DNA of 64,000 nt from Brachybacterium sp. YJGR34 (GCF_003347015.1 NZ_PNFB01000004.1:1-64000); one strand, 5' to 3'; counted from the first letter of the stretch, positions 49,351-58,423 are shown. Notes: generated by a model from the sequence alone, not told the origin. A program made the numbers and translations.

Positions 49351-50487
49351 ATGGAAACCTCGCTCCGTCCTCCCCGTCCCCTCCTGCTCCCCGCCGTCCT
49401 CGCCGCGCTGATCTCCGCGGGCCTCGGCCTGCTCTGGCTGATCGCGCCGGAGACCTCACCCCTGCCGCGGCTGCCCGCGCCGCCCCCGCTGCTCGGCCTG
49501 CTGGGGCCCGCGCCCCTGTACGCGGCGATGGCGGTGGCGGGGCTGGCCGCCACCGCGGTCGGTGCCGCCCTGCTCAGCGCGGACGCCGTCTCGCCCCGAG
49601 TGGCCCGGCTGCTCGCGGGCGTCGGCGCGCTCGAGGTCGCCGTGGTCGGCCTGGGGCTCGCGAGCATGGCCACCCTGGCGGCCGTCGGGTACCTGCTGGC
49701 GATGGCGATGCCGGTGATCGTGCTGGTGGTCGCGCTCGCGCTGGTGAGCGGCGGACGGGGGCCGCGCCGTCTGCTCGGCGCGGCGCTGCTGGTCCTGCTC
49801 GCCGTCGGGATCGTGCTCGGGCGCGGCCTCGTCCTCGAGCTCGTCGCCGTCCTCGGACCCGCACTGCTCGACGCCGCCGGTCAGCTGCTGGTCACGCTCT
49901 TCGCGGTCCTGGTCGGCGCCCTCTGGGCGGTGCTGACCGTCCTGACCCTGCGCTCGAGCGGCGCGCTGCGCGCCGTGGAGGGCTGGACGGTGCGGCATCG
50001 CCGCGCGCTCACCCTGCTCGCGGCCTGCGGGCCGCTGCCCTACGCGCTGGCACGGCTGACCTGGCTGACACCGTGGCCCGTCATGGGCGGCGGAGCGGCC
50101 GAGGCGGACCCGGCCACCCGGCTGTGGGGGATGCTGCTGTCCACGGGAGCATGGCTCGGGGTGCTGCTGACGATCGGACTGATCCGTCCCTGGGGCGAGG
50201 TCTTCCCGCGCTGGTTCCCGGTGGTCGGCGGCCGCCCCGTGCCCGTCCTCGCCGCGGCCGTCCCGGGCTTCGCCGTCGCGGCGCTGCTGATCTTCGCCGC
50301 GGTGCCGATGCTGCTGAGCGCCGGGCAGCTGGGGAGCACCGGCATGCTGGTCTTCGCGCTCGTCTTCCCCTGCTGGTTCTGGGGGCCCGCGCTCGCCCTC
50401 GCCGTCTGGGGGTACGTCGGCCATCGCCGGGCCGCCGCGGACGAGGCTCGCGCCGCGACGACCGCGTCGGCCAGGATGGGCGCGTGA
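49351..50487 (+). CDS. polytopic membrane protein of unknown function in a two-component operon
   Basis: A 378-residue membrane protein with about eight to nine predicted helices and very Leu/Ala/Val-rich composition. Loops are short and basic. The C-terminus carries WGPALALAVWGYVGHRRA. I do not recognise the family. Its stop lies inside the histidine kinase start (a GTGA overlap), and the kinase overlaps the response regulator, so the three are expressed together. It is probably a sensing or effector partner of the kinase, but this is inference from position. No signal peptide beyond the first helix is seen. Confidence 0.7.
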   Translation: METSLRPPRPLLLPAVLAALISAGLGLLWLIAPETSPLPRLPAPPPLLGLLGPAPLYAAMAVAGLAATAVGAALLSADAVSPRVARLLAGVGALEVAVVGLGLASMATLAAVGYLLAMAMPVIVLVVALALVSGGRGPRRLLGAALLVLLAVGIVLGRGLVLELVAVLGPALLDAAGQLLVTLFAVLVGALWAVLTVLTLRSSGALRAVEGWTVRHRRALTLLAACGPLPYALARLTWLTPWPVMGGGAAEADPATRLWGMLLSTGAWLGVLLTIGLIRPWGEVFPRWFPVVGGRPVPVLAAAVPGFAVAALLIFAAVPMLLSAGQLGSTGMLVFALVFPCWFWGPALALAVWGYVGHRRAAADEARAATTASARMGA

Positions 50488-51833
50488 GACTCCGTCGCTT
50501 CGGCCGCCGCCTCGCCTGGCTGATGGCCGGGGCGGCCATCGGCACGACCGTCGTGCTGCTCGTGGCGCTCCTGGTGCCGGTGCCCGCGGAGCTGTGGCAG
50601 GACTCCGCGCTGCTGGCGCTCCCGATGGTGCTCGGAGCGGTCCTGGTGGGAGGCCTGCTGGGGCTGGTGCCCGGGGTGCGGGAGCTCGAGGTGGCCGCCG
50701 CCCGCGCGATGCTCGAGGTGCGATCGGAGCTGGTGGTGCCCGCCCGGCCCAGCCCTGCGCACCGCCTGCGCGACGTGCTGCTGGTCCAGTGCCATCTGCT
50801 GCTGGGACTGGCCGCCGCGGCGGGCCTGACGATGCTGCTTCCCTACACGGCCGTGACGCTGGCGGCCCTGGGCGGAGCCGAGATCGGTCCCGCGTCCGTG
50901 CCGCGGCCGGACGGTCCCGTCGGCGCCGTGCTGCTGGCCGCGATCTGCCTCGCCGCGCTCGCCGTCGCGGTGCTGGCGAGCTGGCCGCTGGGCGTGCTGG
51001 CCGCCCGGATCGCCGCCCGCCTGCTGGGGCCGACGCCCGGCGACCGCCTCGCCCTCGCCCTGGACCGGGTGGACCGGGAGGCGGAGCGCACCCGGATCGC
51101 CCGCGATCTGCACGACGGGATCGGGCACGCGCTGACCGTGGTGAGCATCCAGGCCGCCGCGGGCGGTCGGGTGATCGACCGCGATCCCGTCGCCGCCCAG
51201 GAGGCTCTGACCAGCATCGAGCACACCGCACGGGAGGCGCTGGTCGAGCTCGACCAGGTGCTCGCGACGCTGCGCGAGGACGCGGCCGCGGACGATGCGG
51301 CGTCGGCCGGCGGGGCGCGGACCGAGGGCGCGAGCCGACGCGCGGCGGAGCGCGCCGACGGCACCGAACCGCGGACCGACGGGGCGCCGCTGCCGGACCT
51401 GGATGCGCTGCTCGCCCAGCATTGCCGGACCGGCATGGAGCTGCGCACCCACCTCGCGCCGCCGCTCGGCCTCACCGCCCTCCAGTCCGAGCACCTCACT
51501 CGGATCGCCGCCGAGCTGCTGACCAATGCGCAGCGGCACGGGGGAGCGGGGGCGGTGGAGCTCGAGCTCCGCGAGGGAGAGGACGAGGCGGGAGAGCGGG
51601 TGGTCGTCCTCGAGTCCCGCAATCCGCTGCCGGCGCCCGTCGGCGCGGGATCCGCCGCGACGGACCCCGCCGGGCCCGCTCCCGCTCCGCGCGTCCGGCG
51701 CGGCGGGCGCGGCCTGCCGGGGCTGCGTGAGCGCCTCGACCTCTGGGGCGGCTCCCTCGAGGCCGGACCGCACGAGGGGCGGTGGCGCACCCGCGCCGTG
51801 CTCCCGCTGCTCACCGAGAGGCCCCGCCGATGA
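50484..51833 (+). CDS. sensor histidine kinase, NarL/DesK-like (HisKA_3)
   Basis: A 449-residue membrane kinase. The N-terminal half has four predicted helices without a large sensor domain. The dimerisation helix carries the phosphoacceptor His in ARDLHDGIGHALTVV (about residue 210), typical of the HisKA_3 class. The ATPase part has TNAQRHGGAGAVELEL (N box) and GRGLPGLRERLDLWGG (G box). The start is GTG at 50484, overlapping the previous stop in GTGA. It phosphorylates the response regulator encoded next, with which it overlaps in ATGA. The signal is unknown; few extracellular residues suggest a membrane or internal cue. Confidence 0.85.
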   Translation: MRLRRFGRRLAWLMAGAAIGTTVVLLVALLVPVPAELWQDSALLALPMVLGAVLVGGLLGLVPGVRELEVAAARAMLEVRSELVVPARPSPAHRLRDVLLVQCHLLLGLAAAAGLTMLLPYTAVTLAALGGAEIGPASVPRPDGPVGAVLLAAICLAALAVAVLASWPLGVLAARIAARLLGPTPGDRLALALDRVDREAERTRIARDLHDGIGHALTVVSIQAAAGGRVIDRDPVAAQEALTSIEHTAREALVELDQVLATLREDAAADDAASAGGARTEGASRRAAERADGTEPRTDGAPLPDLDALLAQHCRTGMELRTHLAPPLGLTALQSEHLTRIAAELLTNAQRHGGAGAVELELREGEDEAGERVVVLESRNPLPAPVGAGSAATDPAGPAPAPRVRRGGRGLPGLRERLDLWGGSLEAGPHEGRWRTRAVLPLLTERPRR

Positions 51834-52486
51834 TCCCGCCCGCGGACCCCGCCCCTGTCCGGGTGCTGCTCGCGGACGACGAGCCGCTGGTGCGGCAGGG
51901 CATGCGGATGATCCTGGAGGCGGAGGAGGACCTGGTGGTGGTCGGCGAGGCGGCCGACGGCGCCTCCGCCCTCGACCTGGCGCGCCGCGAGCACCCCGAT
52001 CTGGTGTGCATGGACGTGCGCATGCCGGGGATCGACGGGATCCGCGCCACCGAGCTGGTGCTGCGCCTGCCGGAGGCGCCGAAGGTCCTGGTGGTGACGA
52101 CCTTCGAGAACGACGGGTACGTGCTCGAAGCGCTGCTGGCGGGCGCCTCCGGCTTCCTCCTCAAGCGCGCCAGCGCCGCGCAGATGGTGCAGGCCGTGCG
52201 GACGCTCGCCCACGGGGACAGCCTGCTGTTCCCGGAGGAGGTCCGTGCCCTGCTGCGCCCCCGCGCCCGCACCGCCGACCACACCGGGGAGCCCCTCACC
52301 CCGCGGGAGCAGGAGGTGCTGGCCGCGGTGGCGCAGGGCGCGAGCAACGCGGAGATCGCCGCCGACCTCGTGGTGGGCGTGGAGACCGTGCGCACGCATG
52401 TCGCCGCCGTGCTGCGCAAGCTCGGCGCCCGCGATCGCACGCAGGCCGCCGTCATCGCCTACCGGACGGGCCTGGTCGACCCGTGA
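51830..52486 (+). CDS. response regulator, NarL/LuxR type
   Basis: A 218-residue response regulator. The receiver domain has the acidic pocket LLADDEP, the phosphoacceptor Asp in VCMDVRMPGIDG (about residue 63) and the switch Thr and Lys (VTTFE, then FLLKRAS). The C-terminal LuxR-type helix-turn-helix spans LTPREQEVLAAVAQGASNAE to VRTHVAAVLRKLG. It is the partner of the kinase whose stop it overlaps. The target genes are not evident; the membrane protein at 49351-50487 is the obvious first candidate for joint function. No further operon members follow closely. Confidence 0.9.
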   Translation: MIPPADPAPVRVLLADDEPLVRQGMRMILEAEEDLVVVGEAADGASALDLARREHPDLVCMDVRMPGIDGIRATELVLRLPEAPKVLVVTTFENDGYVLEALLAGASGFLLKRASAAQMVQAVRTLAHGDSLLFPEEVRALLRPRARTADHTGEPLTPREQEVLAAVAQGASNAEIAADLVVGVETVRTHVAAVLRKLGARDRTQAAVIAYRTGLVDP

Positions 52487-52507
52487 CGGGGGCAGCAGGA
52501 TGAGCCG

Positions 52508-53050
52508 GTGAGCATCCTCTCCGAGCGCCTCCGCGCCCTGTCCGGCTTCCCCTCCGAGCTGCCCGTCCTCGACCTCGCCGCGGCGCCGGCGGAGCCGATG
52601 GGCCTGTTCCTCGCCTGGCTCGAGGAGGAGATCGCGCGCGGCAGCCGCCAGCCCCACGCCATGACCTTCCAGACCCTCGCCGAGGACGGCGGGCCCGAGG
52701 GCCGCACCCTGATCCTCAAGGACGTCGACGAGCACGGCCTCCACGTCGCCACCTCACGCTCCTCCCGCAAGGGCCGGCAGCTCGCGCGCGATCCGCGCGC
52801 CGCGATGACCTTCTTCTGGCGCGAGGCGGGACGCCAGGTGCGGATCGCAGGCCGGACCCATCCGCTCTCGCGCGCGATCTCGGAGGCGGACTGGCTCGCG
52901 CGGCCGACATCGGACGGCCGGCCGAACCCCGACTGGCAGGTCTACGCGCTGCAGCCTGACCGCGTCGAGTTCCTGCAGGCCACGCAGGACAGGCGGCACC
53001 ATGAGCTGCACTACCGACTGATCGACGGCAGCTGGGCCCGCGAGGCCTGA
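52508..53050 (+). CDS. pyridoxamine 5-prime-phosphate oxidase-family flavoprotein
   Basis: A 180-residue split-barrel FMN protein. The segment PHAMTFQTLAEDGGPEGRTLILKDVDEHGLHVATSRSSRKG-type (shown only in part: GRTLILKDV, ATSRSSRKGRQL) and AAMTFFWREAGRQVRIAGR match PNPOx-type enzymes, with the Ser/Arg/Lys residues for FMN phosphate. The C-terminal block YALQPDRVEFLQATQDRRH with the closing Arg is like the true PNPOx dimer domain. It could oxidise pyridoxamine phosphate or be a related reductase. It starts with GTG after AGGATGA. It follows the response regulator by 21 bases but is probably unrelated in function. Confidence 0.8.
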   Translation: MSILSERLRALSGFPSELPVLDLAAAPAEPMGLFLAWLEEEIARGSRQPHAMTFQTLAEDGGPEGRTLILKDVDEHGLHVATSRSSRKGRQLARDPRAAMTFFWREAGRQVRIAGRTHPLSRAISEADWLARPTSDGRPNPDWQVYALQPDRVEFLQATQDRRHHELHYRLIDGSWAREA

Positions 53051-53106
53051 GACGTCGCCCTCCAGGAGGTGTGGAGCCGCCCGCGGCGCGCCACGGACAC
53101 GCCCCC

Positions 53107-53634
53107 TCAGGTGTCACCCCCTAGGCCGCCGGGGCGCTCGAGGACCAGGCGGCGGTGGGGCCGGCCGTAGGCGCTGACCGTGCCGTCGTCGGCGAAGCCC
53201 AGCGTCGTGAGCACCCGCACCGAGGCCGGGTTCTCGGCGTCTGCCAGGGCGACCAGTCGGGGCAGCGCCAGCGGTCCGAAGGCCGCCGCGACGCACAGGC
53301 GGGCCGCCTCGGTCGCCAGGCCCCGGCCCCACCAGCGCCGCCCCAGCGTGTAGCCCAGCTCGACGCCGTGCCCGGTCCGCTCCAGGCCCGCGTCGCCGAT
53401 CAGCTCGCCGGTGGACCGCTCGACCACCGCCCAGAAGGCGTAGCCGTGCCGCTGCTGGTGGCGGCGGTAGTCGGCGATCATCTGCGCGGTCTGCTCGCGG
53501 GATGCGGGATGCCCCTCGCCGACGTACCGCATCACCTCCGCATCGCCGTAGACGCGGTGCGCGGCCGCGGCGTCGGCCTCGACGAAGGGGCGCAGCAGGA
53601 TGCGCTCGCCGGTCAGGGGGAGTTCGAGCGCCAT
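53107..53634 (-). CDS. GNAT N-acetyltransferase, RimJ/RimL type
   Basis: A 175-residue acetyltransferase. The first block GERILLRPFVEADAAAAHRVYGDAEVMRYVGEG and the acetyl-CoA loop region GLATEAARLCV (with RRWWGRG before it) are family hallmarks, and DAENPASVRVLTTLGF is the typical motif-B region. It transfers acetyl from acetyl-CoA to an amine, perhaps a ribosomal-protein or peptide N-terminus. The substrate is unknown. It is divergent from the CidA/LrgA-like gene. The start at 53634 is the only ATG before the domain. Confidence 0.85.
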   Translation of the reverse strand: MALELPLTGERILLRPFVEADAAAAHRVYGDAEVMRYVGEGHPASREQTAQMIADYRRHQQRHGYAFWAVVERSTGELIGDAGLERTGHGVELGYTLGRRWWGRGLATEAARLCVAAAFGPLALPRLVALADAENPASVRVLTTLGFADDGTVSAYGRPHRRLVLERPGGLGGDT

Positions 53635-53707
53635 CCGGGCAGTGTGCGGGGAGCATCACCCGTGGTCAAGCCGATTCCCGGCGCTGCCGAGGACTACTGT
53701 GGCCGGG

Positions 53708-54130
53708 ATGTCCCGCCTCGCCGATCTGCCGCCGCTGCTGCTGGGCCTGGTGATCCTGGTCCTCGCCCAACTGGCGGGCCTGGGGATCGCCGCCCTGCTG
53801 CACCTCCCCGTCCCCGGCGTGGTGATCGGCCTGGTGCTCCTGGTGATCGCCGGTGCGCTGCGCCCCACGGCCGTCCTGACCCGTCTCGCCGAGCCCGCCG
53901 GCGCCCCGCTGCTCAAGCACCTGCAGCTGCTGTTCATCCCGCCCGGCGTGGGGGTGGTGGTCGAGCTCGAGGAGCTCGCCCGCAGCGCGCTGCCGATCGC
54001 CCTGGCCGTCGGCGGCTCCTTCGCGATCACTCTGGTCCTCGCCGGTCGCCTGCTGCAGGCGCTGCTGCGCCGCCAGGACCGACGGCGCGGCACCTCCGGC
54101 GGCGGGGCCGACGGGGAGGCGGCCGCATGA
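53708..54130 (+). CDS. CidA/LrgA-family membrane protein
   Basis: A 140-residue membrane protein with four predicted helices. It has the LrgA-type block LLHLPVPGVVIGLVLLVIAGALRP followed by PLLKHLQLLFIPPGVGVV. Such holin-like proteins act with LrgB-type partners in membrane physiology, murein hydrolase control or pyruvate transport, depending on the species. The ATG at 53708 lies close to a possible -10 (TACTGT) and has no clear ribosome site, so the message may be leaderless; the longer frame from 53600 runs into the divergent gene. Its stop overlaps the LrgB start (ATGA). Confidence 0.85.
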   Translation: MSRLADLPPLLLGLVILVLAQLAGLGIAALLHLPVPGVVIGLVLLVIAGALRPTAVLTRLAEPAGAPLLKHLQLLFIPPGVGVVVELEELARSALPIALAVGGSFAITLVLAGRLLQALLRRQDRRRGTSGGGADGEAAA

Positions 54131-54825
54131 GCGCGATCGTGCACTTCCCCCTGTTCGGCCTGCTGCTGACCGGTGCGGTGTACGCCGGCGCCTACCGCCT
54201 GCACCAGCGCGCGGGCCGCAGCCCGCTGCTCACCCCGGTGCTGGTGAGCGTGGTCGTCATCGCGGTGATCCTGCAGCTGACGGGACTGCCCTATGCCGAG
54301 TATCTCCGCCAGTGCCTGCTGCTCACGCTGCTGCTGGGCCCGGCCACGGTCGCGCTCGCCCTGCCGCTGCTGAACAACGGCCGTGCCCTGGTCAGCTCGT
54401 GGCCCGCGGTGCTGGTGACGCTGCTGGTCGGCGGGGCGGTGAGCGTGGCGATCACCGTCGGCGCCCTGACCGCCTTCGGGGTGGACACCAGCCTGCTGCT
54501 GGCGGCGCTGCCGCGTTCGGTGACCTCCCCGGTGGGGCTGTCGATCGCCCAGATCCTCGAGGCCTCCGTGCCGCTGGCCGTGGTGCTGACCCTGATCTCC
54601 GGGGTCAGCGGCGCGGTGGTGGGCCCGGCGCTGCTGACCCTGGCCCGGGTGCGGGACGAGCGGGCGCGCGGCTTCGCGATCGGCCTGACCTCCCACGGCA
54701 TCGGCACCTCCCGGGCGCTGACCGAATCGGCGGTGGCCGGCGGCTGGTCGAGCGCCGGCATGGTGCTGAACGCCCTGGCTATGACGCTGGTGCTGCCCGC
54801 CGTCGGGATGCTCATGACCTCCTGA
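54127..54825 (+). CDS. LrgB/CidB-family membrane protein
   Basis: A 232-residue membrane protein with about seven helices. The family signature FAIGLTSHGIGTSRALTESA is present near residue 180, as are PLLNNGRALVSSWPAVL and AALPRSVTSPVGLSIAQ. It is the partner of the CidA/LrgA-like protein, with which it overlaps by four bases (ATGA). Together they form a two-gene unit thought to affect membrane potential, autolysis or pyruvate traffic. It converges on the phosphonate cluster with a 15-base gap. Confidence 0.88.
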   Translation: MSAIVHFPLFGLLLTGAVYAGAYRLHQRAGRSPLLTPVLVSVVVIAVILQLTGLPYAEYLRQCLLLTLLLGPATVALALPLLNNGRALVSSWPAVLVTLLVGGAVSVAITVGALTAFGVDTSLLLAALPRSVTSPVGLSIAQILEASVPLAVVLTLISGVSGAVVGPALLTLARVRDERARGFAIGLTSHGIGTSRALTESAVAGGWSSAGMVLNALAMTLVLPAVGMLMTS

Positions 54826-54840
54826 GCTCCGCCGCGGGCG

Positions 54841-55962
54841 TCAGGGGACGATCACCGTGCGCAGGTGCTCCGGCTGCGCGGCGAGGGCGTCCGGCACCTC
54901 CTCCAGGCCGATCGGTGCGCCGAGGATCTGTGACCAGGGCAGGGTCCGTCCGCGCGCGGAGCCGAGCAGCTCCACGGCGCCCACCAGGTGCTCCGGCTCG
55001 TAGTTGTGCACCCCCGTCACGGTGCGGCGCCCGCGCACCAGGTGCTCGGGATCGATCTCGACCCCCGGCCCGGGGAAGACGCTGCCGGCGAGGACCGCGG
55101 TGCCGCCGACGTCGAGCGCGGTGACCGCGGCGCGGACCCCGGCGGGGGCACCGGAGAGCTCGAGGGCCAGGTCGATGCCGCCGTCCGTCCCGTCCCGGGA
55201 CGCGGCGACGGAGCTCGCGCCGGCGCGCCGGGCGAGGTCCTGCCGCGCCGGGGAGGGGTCGACCGCGTGGATCCGCTCCGCCCCCGCCTCGGCGGCCGCG
55301 GCGATCGCCAGCAGTCCCAGCATCCCCACCCCGCTGACCAGCACCCGCGCCCCCTCGAGGCGGGAGGCGGGGACGGAGTCGAGCGCCGCCATGACGGTGG
55401 CGCCGGCACAGGCGGCGACGGCCGCGGGAGCATCGGCCACGGCCGGGGGGACGCGGACCACGTCGTGCCCCGCGGGCAGCAGCACGTGGCTGGCGTAGGA
55501 GCCCGAGAGCGGCCACGTTCCCGCGAACCTCTCGTGGCCGACCTTGCGCAGTCGGCGGCACTTCGCGGTGTGCCCGGCGCAGCACCGGTCGCAGGTCCGG
55601 CACGCGGAGATCACCGACCACACGATGCGGTCGCCGATCCGCAGCGGCGCCCCGTCCACCGTCGACGGGACGGCGCCGGGCATCGGTGGGTCGCCCTCGG
55701 CGGTCGGGGCCGCCCCGATCGCCGTGATCTCGCCGACGCCTTCGTGCCCCAGCACGCTCGGGCACGGCGCGGGGCGTCGGCCCTGGACGGTGTGGCGGTC
55801 GGAGCCGCAGACCGCCGCGGCGCGGACCCGTACCAGCAGCTCCCCGGGGCCGAAGTCCGGCAGCGGCCGTTCCACGAGCTCGAAGGTGCTCGGGGCGGTC
55901 CCCGCCGGCGCGTCGGCCGCCGGGCCGGTCCAGACCAGGGACCGCACGGTGTCACGTCCCAT
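54841..55962 (-). CDS. zinc-dependent alcohol dehydrogenase of the phosphonate-associated type
   Basis: A 373-residue medium-chain dehydrogenase. The catalytic zinc ligands appear in AAAVCGSDRHT (Cys) and VLGHEGVGEI (His, Glu); the structural zinc cluster is CRTCDRCCAGHTAKC. The Rossmann segment is VLVSGVGMLGLLAIA. It resembles the family called phosphonate-catabolism-associated alcohol dehydrogenase (HpnZ type). In this cluster it might turn acetaldehyde, released from phosphonoacetaldehyde, into ethanol or handle a related aldehyde; the direction is unknown. Its start abuts the stop of the hydrolase gene, so the two are cotranscribed. It is the last gene of the phosphonate operon. Confidence 0.85.
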   Translation of the reverse strand: MGRDTVRSLVWTGPAADAPAGTAPSTFELVERPLPDFGPGELLVRVRAAAVCGSDRHTVQGRRPAPCPSVLGHEGVGEITAIGAAPTAEGDPPMPGAVPSTVDGAPLRIGDRIVWSVISACRTCDRCCAGHTAKCRRLRKVGHERFAGTWPLSGSYASHVLLPAGHDVVRVPPAVADAPAAVAACAGATVMAALDSVPASRLEGARVLVSGVGMLGLLAIAAAAEAGAERIHAVDPSPARQDLARRAGASSVAASRDGTDGGIDLALELSGAPAGVRAAVTALDVGGTAVLAGSVFPGPGVEIDPEHLVRGRRTVTGVHNYEPEHLVGAVELLGSARGRTLPWSQILGAPIGLEEVPDALAAQPEHLRTVIVP

Positions 55963-56679
55963 TCAGTCCTGTCCTCCGGCGACGGGGAGGGAGGGGAGAT
56001 CGGCGACCGAGTCGAGGACGAGGTCCGCGCCGGCGGCCTCGTGCCCCTCGCGCGTGAGCTTCCCGGTGAGCACTCCGACGGCGAGCGCGCCGGCGCGGCG
56101 GGCGGAGGCGACGTCCACCGCCGTGTCCCCGACGGAGGCGACGCGTGCGGGATCGGTGACCCCGGTGCGGCGCATGACCTCCGCGATCATCAGCGGCGCC
56201 GGGCGGCCCTCGGCCACCTCGTCCCCGCACACCACGACGTCGACGCCGACGGCGCCGGGCGGGGCGGTGGACTCCGGGCCGACGCTCCAGCCCAGGCCCG
56301 TGAGGATCAGCTCCGTGATCTCCCGGGAGAAGCCCGTGGTCAGTCCCAGCGCGATGCCGCGCCCGCGCAGCACGCCCAGCGCCTCCTCGACGCCGGGCAG
56401 GGGCACCGGCGGGCTCTCGGTGTAGGAGCGGCGCAGCTCGAGGAGGAACCAGGTGAAGGCCGCCGCCACCCGCTCCTCGCTCGCCGCGACACCGCCGAGC
56501 GCGAGCAGGTTCGCGATGGCGGTGCGCTTCTCGGTGCCCATCCACTGCTGGAAGGTGGGCTCGTCGATGCGGGCCCCCTCCCGCTCCACGGCGGCGCGCA
56601 GCACGCGGTACACCTCGTGGCGGTCGTCGATCGTGGTGCCGGCCATGTCGAGCACGACGAGCTCGAGGGTGGGGGTCAT
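55963..56679 (-). CDS. phosphonatase-like HAD hydrolase (PhnX-like)
   Basis: A 238-residue HAD-superfamily hydrolase of the phosphonoacetaldehyde-hydrolase-like group. The nucleophile is Asp11 in LDMAGTTIDD. A Lys51 in QWMGTEKRT stands where PhnX has the Schiff-base lysine of its MG-x-x-K motif, so C-P bond hydrolysis is plausible. The acid/metal segment GDTAVDV (about 173) and a TTGFSREI helix complete the HAD motifs. The likely reaction is phosphonoacetaldehyde to acetaldehyde and phosphate. It overlaps nothing but lies directly before the dehydrogenase and 40 bases after the permease gene. Whether this subgroup uses phosphonoacetaldehyde itself is not proven. Confidence 0.85.
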   Translation of the reverse strand: MTPTLELVVLDMAGTTIDDRHEVYRVLRAAVEREGARIDEPTFQQWMGTEKRTAIANLLALGGVAASEERVAAAFTWFLLELRRSYTESPPVPLPGVEEALGVLRGRGIALGLTTGFSREITELILTGLGWSVGPESTAPPGAVGVDVVVCGDEVAEGRPAPLMIAEVMRRTGVTDPARVASVGDTAVDVASARRAGALAVGVLTGKLTREGHEAAGADLVLDSVADLPSLPVAGGQD

Positions 56680-56719
56680 GTCATCTCCTGGGGGTGGGGC
56701 GGTGTCGGACGGGCGGGGG

Positions 56720-58423
56720 TCAGCGGACGGCGCGCCGCAGCCAGAGGGCGAGCGCCTCGACGGCGAGCACCACCAGCAGCATCAGCAGCACGATGGCGGT
56801 GACCACCTCGAACTGGTTGATGCGGGCGGCGTTCAGGAGCAGGAAGCCGACGCCTCCCGCTCCGACGACGCCCAGGAGCGTGGCGGCACGGATGTTGGTG
56901 TCCAGCAGGTACATCACGTGGGCGACGACGGCCGGGGCGGCCTGGCGCAGGGTCGCGGCGAGGAAGACCTGCGGACCGCTCGCGCCGACCGTGCGCACCG
57001 CCTCCTGGACCCGCACGTCGGTCTCCTCGAGGGAGTCCGCGATCAGCTTGGAGAGCAGGCCGACGGCGCCGAGCGCGAGCGCCAGGGTGCCGGCCACGGC
57101 GCCGAGGCCGGTGATGACCACGAAGAGGATCGCGAGGATCAGCTCCGGGATGCCGCGGATGATCACGATGAGCAGCCGGGCGGAGGTGTGCACGGCGCGA
57201 TGGGCGACGACGGTGCGGGCCGCGAGGATCCCGATCGGCACCGCCAGCAGGGCGCCCAGCAGCGTCGCCGCCAGGGCGATCTGCACGGTCACCAGCAGGT
57301 CCGCGAACACGAGGGAGGCGGAGCCGCCGAAGCCGGGCGGGAGGAACAGCAGGAGGGTGCTCGGGATCTCCAGGATGCCGCCCAGCAGGGTGCCGGCGTC
57401 GATCTCGACCGCGCGCACCGAGGCCAGCGCGAGCAGCACGATCATCGCGCCGGACAGCAGCCGCCGCAGGCGGTCCACCGTCCACGGCGGCGTGATGGAC
57501 GGGGCGGCCGGGCCGGACGGGGTCCCCGTCGAGCGCGCCAGCAGCCGGTCCGCCCATCCCGTCTCGGCCGCGCGCCGATCGGTGCGGGGAAGGATCGCGG
57601 CGCGGATCGCACCGGAGGTCAGCTCCACCACGATGCACAGCGCCAGGACCACCACGGCCAGGGCCATGCCGCGCTGGTAGTCCAGCGCCCGCAGCGCGTC
57701 GGCGATCGCCAGGCCGATGCCGCCCACGCCCACGTACCCCAGCAGCACCGAGGTGCGCAGGTTGATGTCGAAGCGGTGCAGGCCGGTGGCGATGATCTGG
57801 GGCAGGAGCGCGAGCGGGATCGCGGTCCAGATCTGCTGGCGCCGGGTCCCTCCCAGCGCCTCGACGGCCCGGCGGGGCGCGTCGTCGAGCTCCTCGATGG
57901 CATCGGCGTAGAGCTTGCCGATCATGCCCACGGAGTGCAGGCCCATGGCGAGGATCCCCGCGACCGGCCCCAGCCCGAACAGCCGCAGGAACACGATGGC
58001 CAGCACGAGGTCGGGGATGGCGCGGGCGAGGACGATGAGGGTGCGGGCGGTGCCGCGCGAGAGGCGGCCGCGGGTGGTGGCCCGCGCGGCGGCGAGGGAC
58101 AGCGGGACCGAGAGGCCGATCGCCAGCAGCGTCGACAGGAGCACGATCGCGAGAGTCTGCCCGATCATCGCGGCCAGCTCGGCGGCCGGCGGGAAGTCCA
58201 GCGGGAGCATGCGCTGGACGAAGGCGACGGCGTTGCCGACCGATCCGAGCACGGTGGGGAGGTCGATGCCGAGGTCGATGACGGACCAGGCGCCCAGCGC
58301 CACCAGGGTCAGCATCACCGCCGCCGCGGCGGTGCCGCCGGGGCGCGGGCGGGTCAGCGTCCGGGGTGGGGCCGCACCGGGGCGCGGTCCGGTGGGCGGG
58401 GCGAGGACCGGCGCGGCGCTCAT
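56720..58423 (-). CDS. phnE: fused double phosphonate ABC permease (PhnE-PhnE)
   Basis: A 567-residue membrane protein made of two PhnE-type permease domains (about residues 45-290 and 330-565), each with five to six helices. Both have their EAA docking loop: LGGTRRQQIWTAIPLALL in the first and VGASGPQVFLAATLRQAA in the second. Each has a second signature, VGVGGIGLAI or VGAGGVGFLL. The two halves differ in sequence, so the fusion is old. It forms the channel with the ATPase PhnC and the lipoprotein PhnD. It starts four bases inside the phnC stop (ATGA). Fused PhnE proteins are known in some actinobacteria. Confidence 0.88.
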   Translation of the reverse strand: MSAAPVLAPPTGPRPGAAPPRTLTRPRPGGTAAAAVMLTLVALGAWSVIDLGIDLPTVLGSVGNAVAFVQRMLPLDFPPAAELAAMIGQTLAIVLLSTLLAIGLSVPLSLAAARATTRGRLSRGTARTLIVLARAIPDLVLAIVFLRLFGLGPVAGILAMGLHSVGMIGKLYADAIEELDDAPRRAVEALGGTRRQQIWTAIPLALLPQIIATGLHRFDINLRTSVLLGYVGVGGIGLAIADALRALDYQRGMALAVVVLALCIVVELTSGAIRAAILPRTDRRAAETGWADRLLARSTGTPSGPAAPSITPPWTVDRLRRLLSGAMIVLLALASVRAVEIDAGTLLGGILEIPSTLLLFLPPGFGGSASLVFADLLVTVQIALAATLLGALLAVPIGILAARTVVAHRAVHTSARLLIVIIRGIPELILAILFVVITGLGAVAGTLALALGAVGLLSKLIADSLEETDVRVQEAVRTVGASGPQVFLAATLRQAAPAVVAHVMYLLDTNIRAATLLGVVGAGGVGFLLLNAARINQFEVVTAIVLLMLLVVLAVEALALWLRRAVR

